64,000 bases of DNA from Microbacterium allomyrinae (GCF_020682705.1 NZ_JAGTTN010000002.1:434001-498000); one strand, 5' to 3'. Shown: positions 24,096-35,287, counted from the stretch's first letter. The notes: a model not told the origin generated them from the letters alone. Translations and numbers: made by a program.

Positions 24096-25952
24096 TCACA
24101 CCTCGTCGGCGACGACCTGGCGACGCGCGTCGATTTCGCGCAGCCGCAGACGTATGCTGCGGCCTTCCTCGGAATCCGCCGGCACGCGCTGGATCGCGCC
24201 GAGCAGCTCGCTCTTCTCGCGGGCCAGGCCGCGCATGAGGAGTCTGCGCGCCAAGTCGGTCGCCGAAGACACCGCCTCGTCGTCGTTCGACGCCGGGAAA
24301 TCGCTCGCGAGGAGTTCGGCCCCCAGTGATCGAAACGGCTCGCGCACGGCGGTGACGGCATCCATCGCCCACCCGGGCCGCTGCATATCGGGGGCGTTCT
24401 GCACCGCCACGCGCACCGCATCCAGGGCGGGATGGCGGAACGGCAGTTCGAGAGCGCGTGCGACGAGGTCGGCGTCCATGCGGTGGCCGAACTGCAGCAC
24501 TCCCATGAGCGCATCGCGCTCGATGCCGACGTCGGGGGTTCGCGGCAGAGACGCGACGCTCACGCGCATCGCCGCCTCGTCGGCGGGAACGTCGACCGGG
24601 GCGGCACCGGACGTGCCGTCGCGCCGCGAGCCGAGGCCGCGTGCGGCCCGTTCGACCTCGCGGCGGACGTCTTCGGTGTCCATGCCGAGGCGTCGGGCGA
24701 GCACGCGCACGTACTCGGGCTGCAGGAGGGGATCGCGCAGATCCGCGACGACCGGGGCTGCAGCGCGCAGTGCCCCCACACGGCCCTCCACGCTCGCGAG
24801 GTCGAAGCCCGAGATCCGCTGATCCAGGACGAACTCGACCATCGGCACCTTCGTCTCGATGAGTCCTCGCACCGCACCGTCTCCGCGCGCCAGTCGCAGA
24901 TCGCACGGGTCGAGGCCTTCGGGACCGGTCGCGACGTAGGTCTGGGCGTTGAACCGCTTGGCGTCGGCGAACGCGCGCAATGCGGCCTTCTGACCTGCGG
25001 CATCCGGATCGAACGTGAACACGACTTCGCCCGCGGTGGTGTCGTCGCCCATGACCCGGCGAAGCACCGAGATGTGATCCGACCCGAACGCGGTGCCGCA
25101 CGTCGCGATCGCGGTCGTGATCCCCGCGAGATGGCATGCCATCACATCCGTATACCCCTCGACGACCACCACGCGGTGCGAGCGGGAGATGTCGCGTTTG
25201 GCGAGGTCGAGGCCGTACAGCACCTGGGCCTTCTTGTAGATCGTCGTCTCGGGGGTGTTGAGGTACTTCGGGCCCTGGTCATCGTCGAAGAGCTTGCGCG
25301 CGCCGAACCCGATCACCTGACCGGTGACGTCGCGGATCGGCCACACCACCCGGCCGCGGAATCGGTCGTAGACCCCCCGCTGACCCTGCGAGACGAGACC
25401 CGCGGTGCTGAGCTCCTCGTCGCTGAATCCCTGCGAACGAAGCGCGGAGTGCATCGCGGACCAGCCTTTGGGCGCGTATCCGACGCCGAAGTGGGCGGCG
25501 GCGCCCGCGTCGAATCCGCGCTCTCCGAGAAAGCGGCGGGCGATGTCGGCGTCGGGGGTGGCGAGCTGAGCGCGGAAGTACTCCGCCGCGGCGGAGTTCG
25601 CGGCGTAGAGCCGCGTGCGCCCGGTGTTCTCGGGCGCAGCCCCGCCGTCTTCGTAGTGCAGCGCGAAGCCGATACGCCCTGCGAGCCGCTCGACCGCCTC
25701 GGTGAACGACACATGGTCCATGGCACGCAGGAACGAGTAGACGTCGCCCGACTCGCCGCAGCCGAAGCAGTGGTAGAAGCCGGCCTGCGGACGCACATTG
25801 AAGCTGGGACTGCGTTCGTCATGGAAAGGGCACAGCCCCTTCATCGCGCCCACCCCGGCGTTCTTGAGCGCCACACGCTCCCCGATGATGTCGGCGATGT
25901 TCGTGCGCGCCTTCACCTCGTCGACGTCCGCTTGCCGGATGCGCCCCGCCAT
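24096..25952 (-). CDS. dnaG: DNA primase
   Basis: A 618-residue enzyme that makes RNA primers for replication. The N-terminal zinc-binding domain has Cys41-Pro-Phe-His44 and Cys62-Phe-Gly-Cys65. The central TOPRIM domain has VVVEGYTDVMA near residue 265 and FDPDAAGQKAAL, holding the metal-binding acids. The C-terminal DnaB-interacting part is present, so the length is normal. Its ATG overlaps the dgt stop by one base (TGATG), so translation is coupled. Confidence 0.95.
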   Translation of the reverse strand: MAGRIRQADVDEVKARTNIADIIGERVALKNAGVGAMKGLCPFHDERSPSFNVRPQAGFYHCFGCGESGDVYSFLRAMDHVSFTEAVERLAGRIGFALHYEDGGAAPENTGRTRLYAANSAAAEYFRAQLATPDADIARRFLGERGFDAGAAAHFGVGYAPKGWSAMHSALRSQGFSDEELSTAGLVSQGQRGVYDRFRGRVVWPIRDVTGQVIGFGARKLFDDDQGPKYLNTPETTIYKKAQVLYGLDLAKRDISRSHRVVVVEGYTDVMACHLAGITTAIATCGTAFGSDHISVLRRVMGDDTTAGEVVFTFDPDAAGQKAALRAFADAKRFNAQTYVATGPEGLDPCDLRLARGDGAVRGLIETKVPMVEFVLDQRISGFDLASVEGRVGALRAAAPVVADLRDPLLQPEYVRVLARRLGMDTEDVRREVERAARGLGSRRDGTSGAAPVDVPADEAAMRVSVASLPRTPDVGIERDALMGVLQFGHRMDADLVARALELPFRHPALDAVRVAVQNAPDMQRPGWAMDAVTAVREPFRSLGAELLASDFPASNDDEAVSSATDLARRLLMRGLAREKSELLGAIQRVPADSEEGRSIRLRLREIDARRQVVADEV

Positions 25953-27292
25953 CAGCGGGCCTCAGGAGGCGTGGACGTGGCGGTGTGGGCCGCGTCCATG
26001 GGGCGGGCGCCGGGCGCCCATACACCGAGGGATGCCGCGTCCACGGGTGCGACGAGCGAGCCGTGCCACGCGATCGCGAGCTGATCCGTGAGGCTGGCGA
26101 CCTGGTCGACGACGACGCGGCGTCGCGCGGCGTAGGTCTCTGCCACGGCGAAGTCCTGCGCGTGCAGCGGATCGAGGGAATCGGGACGCTCCCACAGTGC
26201 CGTCGCGAGGCGCTTGAGGACGCGTCGCTGCTCCTTGTAGAGGTCCTTACGGCCCTCTATCGACACGACGAAGGCGCCGATCGTGCCCTTCAGCACCGCC
26301 ATCTCGGCCTGCACCACGCGCGGAACGATGAGACGGCCGCGATAGCGGGTGAGCACCGACGTCTCATAAGCGTCGCGAGTCGCTGTGGTGGCTGCCCGTG
26401 CGAAGCGGCCGATGAGGTCGGAGGTCAGGTTCTTCAGGCCCGCCAGCGACGCGCGCGTGCCGTCGAACGAGTCGATCCATTCGGGGATGCGCATGAGTCG
26501 GTACAACGCGTCCTCGAGCTCGTCGCGGGCGAAGTCGAACCCGACCCAGGCCTGGATCGCGGTCAGCAGAGCCTGGTGCTCGGCCGGGGCGGCCAGACGT
26601 GCAGGGTCGAGATAGCCGTTCACGACGGCATCCTCGAAGTCGTGCACGGAGTATGCGATGTCGTCGGAGAGATCCATGACCTCGGCCTCGATGCAGCGCA
26701 CGCGCCCCGGAGCGCCCTCGCGCATCCAGCGGAATACGTCCTCGTCCTCGGGATAGACCCCGAACTTGAGGCGGCCGCCGGGATCCGGCAGTGGATGATC
26801 CGCCGTCCACGGGTATTTGCAGGAGGCGTCGAGGCTCGCCCGGGTGAGGTTCAGGCCGAAGCTCCGCCCGCCGGCGTCGATCACCTTGGGTTCGAGACGA
26901 CTGAGGATGCGCAGCGTCTGGGCGTTGCCCTCGAACCCGCCGACATCCGCCGCCCACTCGTTCATGGCGCGCTCGCCGTTGTGGCCGAACGGCGGGTGAC
27001 CGAGATCGTGGCTGAGGCACGCCGTATCGACGACATCCGCCGCGAGATGAAGCGCAGTCGCGAGTTCGCGCCCCACCTGTGCCACTTCGAGCGAGTGCGT
27101 GAGGCGGTTGCGGGCGAAATCGGCGGGACTCGCCGGGCTCAGCACCTGCGTCTTGGCCGCGAGGCGTCGCAGCGCCGCAGAATGCAGCACGCGCGCACGG
27201 TCTCTCGCGAATCCGTCGCGCTGGGACCGGTGGTGCTCTGCGTGGAAGCGCGCGGCATCCGCATCGTCGTAGCCCGGCGGCCGCTCCGACAT
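25952..27292 (-). CDS. dgt: dGTPase-like HD phosphohydrolase
   Basis: A 446-residue deoxyguanosinetriphosphate triphosphohydrolase-like protein that releases triphosphate from dNTPs. The HD domain is visible: NRLTHSLEV carries the first His, SHDLGHPPFGHNGE the HD pair and further ligands, and DLSDDIAYSVHDFEDA the last Asp. The frame is open much further upstream but there it overlaps dusB. The ATG at 27292, 10 bases after the dusB stop and close to a GTGAGGG ribosome-binding site, gives the family's start MSERPPGYDD. The gene runs dusB-dgt-dnaG, the usual actinobacterial series. Confidence 0.92.
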   Translation of the reverse strand: MSERPPGYDDADAARFHAEHHRSQRDGFARDRARVLHSAALRRLAAKTQVLSPASPADFARNRLTHSLEVAQVGRELATALHLAADVVDTACLSHDLGHPPFGHNGERAMNEWAADVGGFEGNAQTLRILSRLEPKVIDAGGRSFGLNLTRASLDASCKYPWTADHPLPDPGGRLKFGVYPEDEDVFRWMREGAPGRVRCIEAEVMDLSDDIAYSVHDFEDAVVNGYLDPARLAAPAEHQALLTAIQAWVGFDFARDELEDALYRLMRIPEWIDSFDGTRASLAGLKNLTSDLIGRFARAATTATRDAYETSVLTRYRGRLIVPRVVQAEMAVLKGTIGAFVVSIEGRKDLYKEQRRVLKRLATALWERPDSLDPLHAQDFAVAETYAARRRVVVDQVASLTDQLAIAWHGSLVAPVDAASLGVWAPGARPMDAAHTATSTPPEAR

Positions 27293-27302
27293 GCCGACGC
27301 CC

Positions 27303-28469
27303 TCACCCGCCACTGTGGTCGAGTTCTGCGTCGGCGAGGGCACAGGATGCCTCGGCGCCGAGATCGCGCGAGTCCAGCCAGCCGTCGGGGAGCGCGGGGC
27401 GCTTGGGGGTGCCGGCGCGGCCTCGCTGACCTTCTGCGGCGTGACCGGGGTAGGGCGCGGCGAGATCCATCTCGGCCAGGAGGTCGTCGATCTCGGCCAG
27501 AGTCGAAGCGGTGGCCAGACTCGCACGCAACTCGCCGCCGACCGGGTAGCCCTTGAAGTACCAGGCGACATGCTTGCGGATGTCACGGCATCCGCGCCCC
27601 TCGTCGTCGAAGAACTCCACCAGCAGCTCGGCGTGACGGCGGAAGGCCTGCGCGACGAATGCGAGCGTGGCGTCGACCGGCGGGCCGGCTGCGGCGTCGG
27701 GTTCGCCGAGGGCGCGCGCGAGATCACCGAACAGCCAGGGTCGGCCGAGGCATCCGCGACCCACGACCACACCGTCGCAGCCCGTCTCGGCCATCATCCG
27801 CGCGGCGTCGTCGGCCGACCAGATGTCGCCGTTGCCGAGGACCGGGATGCTCGTCACGGCTTCCTTGAGCTTCGCGATCGCCGACCAGTCGGCCTGGCCC
27901 GAGTAGAACTCCGCCGCTGTGCGGGCGTGGAGTGCAACGGCGGCGACGCCGGCGTCCTCGGCGATCCGGCCGGCGTCGAGGTAGGTGATGTGGTCGGAGT
28001 CGATTCCCTTGCGCATCTTCACCGTGAGCGGGATGTCGCCGGCCGCGCGCGCCGCGCGCGTCACGATGTCGCGGAAGAGTCCGAGCTTCCACGGCAGTGC
28101 GGCGCCGCCGCCCTTGCGCGTGACCTTGGGGACGGGGCATCCGAAGTTCAGGTCGATGTGATCGGCGCGGTCCTCTTCGACCAGCACGCGCACCGCACTC
28201 TCGACCGTTGCGGGATCGACTCCGTACAGCTGGATCGAGCGAGGCGTTTCGGACTCGTGGTGCGTGATGAGCCGCATCGTGGTCGCATTGCGCTCGACGA
28301 GCGCCCGCGAGGTGATCATCTCGCTGACGTAGAGGCCGGCGCCGTATTCGCGGCACAGGCGCCGGAATGCCGTGTTCGTGATTCCGGCCATCGGAGCGAG
28401 CACGACGGGCGCATCGAGTTCGATGGGCCCTATTCGGAGGGTGCGCGCGGGAGCTATGGCGGTTGTCAC
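27303..28469 (-). CDS. dusB: tRNA-dihydrouridine synthase
   Basis: A 388-residue FMN enzyme that reduces uridines in the tRNA D-loop. It has the TIM-barrel start VVLAPMAGITNTAFRRLC, the signature IDLNFGCPVPKVTRKGGGAAL with the catalytic Cys, then TVKMRKGID and GNGDIWSADDA. The last 50 residues are a basic extension beyond the core. The start is the GTG at 28469 (product begins VTTAIAPARTLRIG), followed by normal family length; upstream codons do not look coding. It heads the dusB-dgt-dnaG unit and is divergent from the peroxidase gene. Confidence 0.92.
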   Translation of the reverse strand: MTTAIAPARTLRIGPIELDAPVVLAPMAGITNTAFRRLCREYGAGLYVSEMITSRALVERNATTMRLITHHESETPRSIQLYGVDPATVESAVRVLVEEDRADHIDLNFGCPVPKVTRKGGGAALPWKLGLFRDIVTRAARAAGDIPLTVKMRKGIDSDHITYLDAGRIAEDAGVAAVALHARTAAEFYSGQADWSAIAKLKEAVTSIPVLGNGDIWSADDAARMMAETGCDGVVVGRGCLGRPWLFGDLARALGEPDAAAGPPVDATLAFVAQAFRRHAELLVEFFDDEGRGCRDIRKHVAWYFKGYPVGGELRASLATASTLAEIDDLLAEMDLAAPYPGHAAEGQRGRAGTPKRPALPDGWLDSRDLGAEASCALADAELDHSGG

Positions 28470-28549
28470 GGGTTCATTCTCCCAGACTTGCGCTGAGTGA
28501 GCGCAGCGAGCCGAAGTGCGAATCCGGCCCCCGCCCGAATCGCAGGCCT

Positions 28550-28555
28550 TAGCCT
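28550..28555 (+). promoter_or_regulatory. leaderless -10 box of peroxidase gene
   Basis: TAGCCT lies exactly six bases before the ATG at 28562. Confidence 0.5.
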
Positions 28556-28561
28556 GGGGGC

Positions 28562-29065
28562 ATGACAGAGGCGACCAAGACCGACCTGCGCGAGATCCCG
28601 TTCCAGACCGCCGACGGCGGCACCGCGACTCTGGCCGATTTCGGAGAACAGGTGGTCCTGGTCGTGAACGTCGCATCGAAGTGCGGACTGACACCCCAGT
28701 ACGAACAGCTCGAGCAGCTGCAGCGCGCGTACGCCGATCGCGGATTCACCGTGCTGGGCTTCCCGTGCAACCAGTTCATGGGGCAGGAGCCGGGATCGAT
28801 GGATGAGATCCTCGAGTACTGCTCGACGACCTGGGGCGTCACCTTCCCGGTCGTCGACAAGGTGAAGGTCAACGGCGGTAAAGCAGCGCCGCTCTACAAG
28901 GCGTTGAAGAAGGCAGAGGACGCCGAGGGCAAGAAGGGCCCGATTCTGTGGAACTTCGAGAAGTTCGTGCTGACGCCGGAGGGTGGCGTGCATCGATTCC
29001 GTCCGAACGTGAAGCCGGATGACCCGGCGATCGTCGAGGTCATCGAGTCGCACCTGCCGCGCTGA
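28562..29065 (+). CDS. glutathione-peroxidase-family thiol peroxidase
   Basis: A 167-residue thioredoxin-fold peroxidase that reduces hydroperoxides. Motifs are NVASKCGLTPQY (peroxidatic Cys near residue 41), LGFPCNQF (second Cys near 69) and the WNFEKF tryptophan/asparagine pair near 137. A third Cys in EYCSTTWGV lies in between. Actinobacteria of this kind use mycothiol and thioredoxin rather than glutathione, so thioredoxin is the likely electron donor. It uses Cys, not selenocysteine. A single gene with its own promoter and strong terminator. Confidence 0.92.
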   Translation: MTEATKTDLREIPFQTADGGTATLADFGEQVVLVVNVASKCGLTPQYEQLEQLQRAYADRGFTVLGFPCNQFMGQEPGSMDEILEYCSTTWGVTFPVVDKVKVNGGKAAPLYKALKKAEDAEGKKGPILWNFEKFVLTPEGGVHRFRPNVKPDDPAIVEVIESHLPR

Positions 29066-29107
29066 GCCCGTCGAGCAGGCGGGCGCCGGCTCACTCTGCG
29101 GAGAATC

Positions 29108-29150
29108 GCAACAGCGCGCGAGAATCATCGTGATTCTCGCGCGCTGTTGC
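29108..29150. terminator. bidirectional terminator
   Basis: A perfect 20-base-pair stem with the three-base loop TCG lies between the convergent peroxidase and DsbA-like genes. It is the strongest hairpin of the window. Confidence 0.85.
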
Positions 29151-29170
29151 GTTGTGGCGTTGCGAGGGAG

Positions 29171-29851
29171 TCAGGCGTCGACGTCCGCGGGCTCGCGATT
29201 CTCTGCCCACACCTGGCGGACGATCTGAGCGAACGCCTCGGCGGGCTGGGCGCCCGACACGCCGTACTTGCCGTCGATCACGAAGAACGGCACGCCGTTG
29301 ATCCCGTAGGCCTGAGCCTGGGCCTGGTCGGCGCGGACGGCCTCCAGGTATCGACCGGACTGCAGCGCCTCGCGCGCGGCGTCGGCATCGAGGCCGGCAT
29401 CCGTCGCGAGTGCGACCAGCTCGTCCTCACGGCCGAGGTGGCGTCCCTCGGTGAAGTACGCCGCCATCAGTCGCTCGGCGAGTTCGTGCTGGCGTCCCTG
29501 CTCCTTCGCGAAGTGCAGCAGCTCGTGCGCCTTCACCGTGTTGGTGTGCTTGAGCAGGTCGAAGTGATAGTCGAGTCCCGCCTCGGCGGCGACTCCCGTC
29601 ACGCGCTCCAGCATCTGCTGCACCTGCTCGCGCGCCATACCCTTGTGCTGCGACAGGAAGTCCAGCTCGTCGCCTTCGAAATCGACGGGGGTGTCGGGCG
29701 AGAGCTCGAACGAGTGGAAGGTCACCTCCACTGCGGGGGCGTCCTCATCAGCGGATGCCTCGGCCAGCCCCTTCTCGAGATTCCGCTTGCCGATATAGCA
29801 CCACGGGCAGGCGATGTCGCTCCATACGTCGATCTTGATGGCGTCCGTCAT
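29171..29851 (-). CDS. DsbA-family (FrnE-like) oxidoreductase
   Basis: A 226-residue thioredoxin-fold protein with an inserted helical domain. The active site CPWC lies near residue 15 in SDIACPWCYIGKRNLEKG, and the cis-Pro loop is GVPFFVIDGKYGVSGAQP. No signal peptide is present, so it works in the cytoplasm, as for FrnE and related dithiol-disulfide isomerases. The ATG at 29851 fits the family; the open frame upstream overlaps uppS. It follows uppS and recO on the same strand with a 53-base gap. Confidence 0.9.
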   Translation of the reverse strand: MTDAIKIDVWSDIACPWCYIGKRNLEKGLAEASADEDAPAVEVTFHSFELSPDTPVDFEGDELDFLSQHKGMAREQVQQMLERVTGVAAEAGLDYHFDLLKHTNTVKAHELLHFAKEQGRQHELAERLMAAYFTEGRHLGREDELVALATDAGLDADAAREALQSGRYLEAVRADQAQAQAYGINGVPFFVIDGKYGVSGAQPAEAFAQIVRQVWAENREPADVDA

Positions 29852-29904
29852 GCTGGTGACAACCCGAGGATCCGGGGGATCTATTCCGGGGAATGCGCCC
29901 CGAG

Positions 29905-30708
29905 TCACGCCGTCGGGGTGTCGACGGCCCCGCCGAAACGTCGCTCGCGGCCGAGGTAGGCGTCGATGCCGTGCCAGAGGTCGGCCCGGGTGAAGTCGGG
30001 CCAGAGGGTGTCGAGGAAGACGAACTCGGCGTACGCAGATTCCCACAGCAGGAAGTTCGACGTGCGCTGCTCGCCGCTCGATCGCAGGAACAGATCGACG
30101 TCGGGCATGTCCGGCTGGTAGAGCCGGCGCTGGATGAGCTTCTCCGACACGGCCGACGGCTTGAGGCGTCCGGCGGCGACGTCGTCGGCGATCGAGCGCA
30201 TCGCGTCGACGAGCTCGACGCGGCCGCCGTAGTTCACGCACATCGTGAGCGTCAGCACGTCGTTGTCGGCGGTCAGGCGCTCGGCGTGCTGCAGCTCTTT
30301 GATCACCGAGCTCCAGAGGCGTGGCCTGCGACCCGCCCATCGCACCCGGACCCCCCACTCGTTCAGCTGGTCGCGGCGGCGGTGCAGAACATCGCGGTTG
30401 AATCCCATGAGAAACCGGACCTCGTCGGGAGAGCGGGCCCAGTTCTCGGTCGAGAACGCATAGACCGACAGGTGCTTCACGCCGATCTGGATGGCGCCGG
30501 CGACCACGTCGAGCAGCGACGCCTCGCCCGCCTTATGCCCCTCGATGCGCGTGAGGCCGCGGCGGTTGGCCCATCGCCCGTTGCCGTCCATGACGATGGC
30601 GACGTGATGAGGCACCGTTCCCGTCTCGTACTCGGAGGGGTAGACGCCGGTCCAATCGAGTGGACGATACGCCACTGCGTCGCGATGCGTGTAGGGCTTG
30701 GGGCTCAC
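29905..30708 (-). CDS. uppS: isoprenyl (undecaprenyl) diphosphate synthase
   Basis: A 267-residue cis-prenyltransferase that builds the polyprenyl carrier for peptidoglycan and other wall polymers. The signature [16 protein letters not shown] near residue 33 contains the catalytic Asp. [13 protein letters not shown] and the C-terminal [20 protein letters not shown] (substrate-binding Arg) follow. The start is a GTG whose GTGA overlaps the recO stop, so translation is coupled. Actinobacteria often carry two such enzymes of different chain length; which one this is cannot be told from sequence alone. Confidence 0.93.
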   Translation of the reverse strand: MSPKPYTHRDAVAYRPLDWTGVYPSEYETGTVPHHVAIVMDGNGRWANRRGLTRIEGHKAGEASLLDVVAGAIQIGVKHLSVYAFSTENWARSPDEVRFLMGFNRDVLHRRRDQLNEWGVRVRWAGRRPRLWSSVIKELQHAERLTADNDVLTLTMCVNYGGRVELVDAMRSIADDVAAGRLKPSAVSEKLIQRRLYQPDMPDVDLFLRSSGEQRTSNFLLWESAYAEFVFLDTLWPDFTRADLWHGIDAYLGRERRFGGAVDTPTA

Positions 30709-31448
30709 CGGCGGCCTTCCTGCGGGGCGGCTGAGACGTGGGACAGCGAACGGATGCCGCGCTCGAGATGCCATTGCGCGTACGCCGCGATGAGTCCGGA
30801 GGCGGCCGCGGACGACGCCGGGGACGCGGCATCCACGTCGTCCCATTCACCGGCCATGAGGGAGTGCATGAGCATGACGGTGGGCGCTGCGACGCGCGCC
30901 GCGCCGGTGGGGGCGCAGTCACCGCAGATCATGCCGCCGAGCTGCGCGACGAAGGTGTCGTGCGGCCCGCTGCGACCGCAGCGGGCGCATTCGGTGAGGC
31001 CGGGGGCCCAGCCGGAGAGCGCCATCGCCCGCAGCAGGTACGAATCGAGGACGGCGCGAGCGACGTGCTCGCCGCGAGACAGTGCACGCAGCCCGCCGAC
31101 GAGGAGGAGGTATTGCTGCGGCGTCGCCTCGGCCTCGTTGAGCCTGTCGGCCGCTTCGACCATCGCGTGCGCGGCGGTATAACGGTCATAGTGGACGGCG
31201 ATCTGGGCGCCGTACGAGCCGAGCGACTCGGCCTGCTGCACGATGTCGAGCGAGCGCCCCTGGTACAGCTGGACATCGGCGACCATGAACGGCTCCAGTC
31301 GCGCCCCGAAGCGCGACGTCGTGCGCCGCACGCCTTTCGCGACGGCGCGCAGCTTGCCGTGTCGACGGCTGAGCATCGTCACGATCCGGTCGGCCTCGCC
31401 CAGTTTATGGGTGCGCAAGACCACGACTTCATCGCGGTAGGTGGGCAC
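30705..31448 (-). CDS. recO: DNA repair protein RecO
   Basis: A 247-residue recombination mediator that helps RecR load RecA on SSB-coated single strands. The OB-fold N-terminus begins [22 protein letters not shown]. The middle is helical, and a zinc site (CARC ... CGDC) lies near residues 154-180. GTG is the start, with a CATAAT -10 box six bases before it. It overlaps uppS by 4 bases. Confidence 0.93.
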   Translation of the reverse strand: MPTYRDEVVVLRTHKLGEADRIVTMLSRRHGKLRAVAKGVRRTTSRFGARLEPFMVADVQLYQGRSLDIVQQAESLGSYGAQIAVHYDRYTAAHAMVEAADRLNEAEATPQQYLLLVGGLRALSRGEHVARAVLDSYLLRAMALSGWAPGLTECARCGRSGPHDTFVAQLGGMICGDCAPTGAARVAAPTVMLMHSLMAGEWDDVDAASPASSAAASGLIAAYAQWHLERGIRSLSHVSAAPQEGRR

Positions 31449-31454
31449 GCTTCA

Positions 31455-31460
31455 ATTATG
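31455..31460 (-). promoter_or_regulatory. leaderless -10 box of recO
   Basis: CATAAT on the minus strand lies exactly six bases before the GTG at 31448. Confidence 0.45.
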
Positions 31461-31498
31461 GTCGCCGCCTCCCCCGCGGGACGCTACGGCGCGGCCCG

Positions 31499-31528
31499 TT
31501 GCGTCAAGATGGACCGCCGCATCATTAT
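31499..31528 (+). promoter_or_regulatory. promoter of marR gene
   Basis: A -35-like TTGCGT (31499-31504) and a -10-like CATTAT (31523-31528) are 18 bases apart, upstream of the ATG at 31544. Confidence 0.4.
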
Positions 31529-31537
31529 GTAGACATA
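31526..31537. promoter_or_regulatory. palindromic operator at marR promoter
   Basis: TATGTAGACATA is a perfect dyad (TATGT-AG-ACATA) overlapping the -10 and the start region. Such sites bind MarR dimers, so negative autoregulation is likely. Confidence 0.5.
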
Positions 31538-31543
31538 TTCACT

Positions 31544-32011
31544 ATGTCTGGTACGCAGATTCTTGACTCCCTCCTCGGCATCTCGCAGTTGCTCCATGCC
31601 GACCAGGAGCGCGAGCTCGACCGTCGCGGTCTCACCACATCCCGGACGCACCTGCTCTGGGTGCTCTATCACGGCGGTCCGCAGACCCAGGTGCACCTCG
31701 CGGAGGCCATCGGCGTGACGCCCCGCAACGTGACGACGCTCGTCGACGCCCTCGACGCCACCGGGTTCGCCCGCCGCGAGCCTCATCCGAGCGACAGACG
31801 AGCGGTGCTCGTGCAGCTCACCGAGCGCGGACTCTCGATCATGGAGACCATGGATGCCGAGCACACCGCCCTCGGCTCCGATCTGGTGGCGGGACTCGAT
31901 GCCGAGACGGTGCAGACCGCGCTGCAGGCGCTCGCCCACATTCAGGAGCGTCTGCACCTGCTGATCGCCGAGCACGACCACCGACAGCGCGAGCGCACGG
32001 AGATCGGATGA
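31544..32011 (+). CDS. MarR-family transcriptional regulator
   Basis: A 155-residue winged-helix regulator. The recognition region is VHLAEAIGVTPRNVTTLVDALDATGFARREPHPSDRR (about 50-86, with the wing at the DRR end), flanked by dimerisation helices. The ligand is unknown. The ATG at 31544 follows a promoter carrying a palindrome, which suggests autoregulation. Its stop overlaps the next gene's start (ATGA), so the membrane protein downstream is its probable regulatory partner. Confidence 0.88.
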   Translation: MSGTQILDSLLGISQLLHADQERELDRRGLTTSRTHLLWVLYHGGPQTQVHLAEAIGVTPRNVTTLVDALDATGFARREPHPSDRRAVLVQLTERGLSIMETMDAEHTALGSDLVAGLDAETVQTALQALAHIQERLHLLIAEHDHRQRERTEIG

Positions 32012-32646
32012 ACGTCGGAATCAGGCCCTCATCGCCGACGCCGGGTGGTCGGTTGGCCGGAATCGCCCGTACCGCGTGGCGCGCCGAGGTCGGGATCTGG
32101 CAGAGCCTCTATCGGTGGGTCTTCCGTCGACCGCGCGTGCCGGTCGGTGCCTCGGCGTTCGCCTACCACTCCCCTGTCCTGACGATCCTCATCGTCTTCA
32201 TCTCGCTCTCCGCCCTCGAGATACCCATCATCGATCTCATCGTGCATCCGTGGCCGTGGGTGCGAATCCCCCTGCTCGTGCTCGGGATCTGGGGTGTCAC
32301 ATGGATGGTGGGACTGCTGCTCAGCTACCTCACCCGACCACACGCCGTCGGGCCCGCCGGCATCCGTGCCCGCGTCGGCGCCGACATCGACGTCGACCTG
32401 CCCTGGGAGGCCGTCGCGTCGGTCGAGCGCTCGCGAGACGTCACGGAGAAGGCCCCCAAGATCAGGCGCGAGGCGCACGGACGCACGCTCGCGCTGCGCA
32501 TGCAGAACGAGACCAACGTTCTCGTCGTGCTGGAGCATCCTGTCGCGACCCGTCTGCGCGGAGAGGTCGTCGACGTCGACGCGGTCCGCCTCTGGGCCGA
32601 CGACGTCGACGGATTCCTCGCCGCGGTGCGCACGCACATCCCCTGA
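32008..32646 (+). CDS. membrane protein of unknown function, coupled to MarR
   Basis: A 212-residue protein with two hydrophobic helices (about 52-72 and 80-105), a basic N-terminal segment and a soluble C-terminal domain of about 90 residues rich in Arg, Asp and Val. I do not recognise the family; the tail has the look of a PH-like or DUF2550-like beta domain, but this is only an impression. It overlaps marR by 4 bases and must be co-expressed with it. Confidence 0.65.
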   Translation: MNVGIRPSSPTPGGRLAGIARTAWRAEVGIWQSLYRWVFRRPRVPVGASAFAYHSPVLTILIVFISLSALEIPIIDLIVHPWPWVRIPLLVLGIWGVTWMVGLLLSYLTRPHAVGPAGIRARVGADIDVDLPWEAVASVERSRDVTEKAPKIRREAHGRTLALRMQNETNVLVVLEHPVATRLRGEVVDVDAVRLWADDVDGFLAAVRTHIP

Positions 32647-32673
32647 GATGCCACGCGAGCTTCGCGACTCGCC

Positions 32674-32679
32674 GACAAT
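32674..32679 (+). promoter_or_regulatory. -10 box of TRIC-family gene
   Basis: GACAAT lies six bases before the GTG at 32686; the spacer GGAGGG is itself a Shine-Dalgarno-like sequence, so the start can be read either way. Confidence 0.35.
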
Positions 32680-32685
32680 GGAGGG

Positions 32686-33372
32686 GTGAACGAGCCGATC
32701 TTCGTGATCCCCCTGTGGGCAGACCTCATCGCCGTGGGCCTCGGTGGCATCCAAGGAGCACTCTTCGCATCGGGGTTCCGCGGGGAGCGGCGCCTCGACC
32801 TGCTCGGCGTGGCGATCATCGGCATCGTCGTCGGCATGGGCGGCGGCCTCATCCGCGACCTGCTCCTGAATGTCACGCCCACCACTCTGCAGAGCAACTG
32901 GTACCTGCTGACCGCAACGCTCGCCGCCCTGCTCGGCATGCTGCTGGCAGGGCTGTTCCAGCGTCTCAACGCACTCATTCTCGGGCTCGACGCTCTCGTC
33001 ATCGGCCTGTTCGGCGCGTTCGGCACCAGCAAGGCCCTCGTGCTCGGACTTCCGGTCGTTCCCGCCGTCTTCGTCGGAGTATGCGCAGCGGTGGGCGGCG
33101 GCATCCTGCGCGACATGATCATGGGCCTTCCCGTCGCGATCATGCACGTCGGGTCCCTCTACGCGGTCGCAGCCGGCGCAGGATGCCTCGTGCTCGCGAC
33201 CGCGCACGGGCTGGGGGCGAATGTCGTGGTCGCGGCCATCATCGGCATCGTCGTCACCACCGTGATCCGACTGCTCGCGGTGATCTTCGACATCTCACTG
33301 CCCGAGCAGCGCGCCCTCTACCGCCGCAAGGTCGCCGTCGAAACGACCGCGATACCGATCATCAAGCCGTGA
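32686..33372 (+). CDS. TRIC-family cation channel protein (UPF0126)
   Basis: A 228-residue membrane protein with seven predicted helices built from two repeats of three plus one. Each repeat carries the hallmark GGG-x-x-RD: GGGLIRDLLL near residue 58 and GGGILRDMIM near 144. Bacterial members are trimeric monovalent cation channels of the TRIC group. The last 30 residues are cytoplasmic and end in a basic segment. GTG is the start. A strong terminator follows. Confidence 0.9.
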   Translation: MNEPIFVIPLWADLIAVGLGGIQGALFASGFRGERRLDLLGVAIIGIVVGMGGGLIRDLLLNVTPTTLQSNWYLLTATLAALLGMLLAGLFQRLNALILGLDALVIGLFGAFGTSKALVLGLPVVPAVFVGVCAAVGGGILRDMIMGLPVAIMHVGSLYAVAAGAGCLVLATAHGLGANVVVAAIIGIVVTTVIRLLAVIFDISLPEQRALYRRKVAVETTAIPIIKP

Positions 33373-33415
33373 CCCGAATCGTGACAACTCAGCTGCGACG
33401 AGCAGGCGACACACA

Positions 33416-33448
33416 GACGAGACCGTGGGAGGGGCCCACGGTCTCGTC
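33416..33448. terminator. bidirectional terminator
   Basis: GACGAGACCGTGGG and its perfect complement form a 14-base-pair stem with a five-base loop between the convergent TRIC-family and leuA genes. Confidence 0.82.
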
Positions 33449-33483
33449 AGATGCCGGCGCGCTGTCGGCGTGGTCGCTGCGGG

Positions 33484-35287
<1,804 letters not shown>

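Noticed and set aside
27293..27772. A longer dGTPase-like protein starting inside dusB
   Set aside because: The extra 160 residues are a frame-shifted reading of dusB; the known family start MSERPPGYDD begins at 27292.
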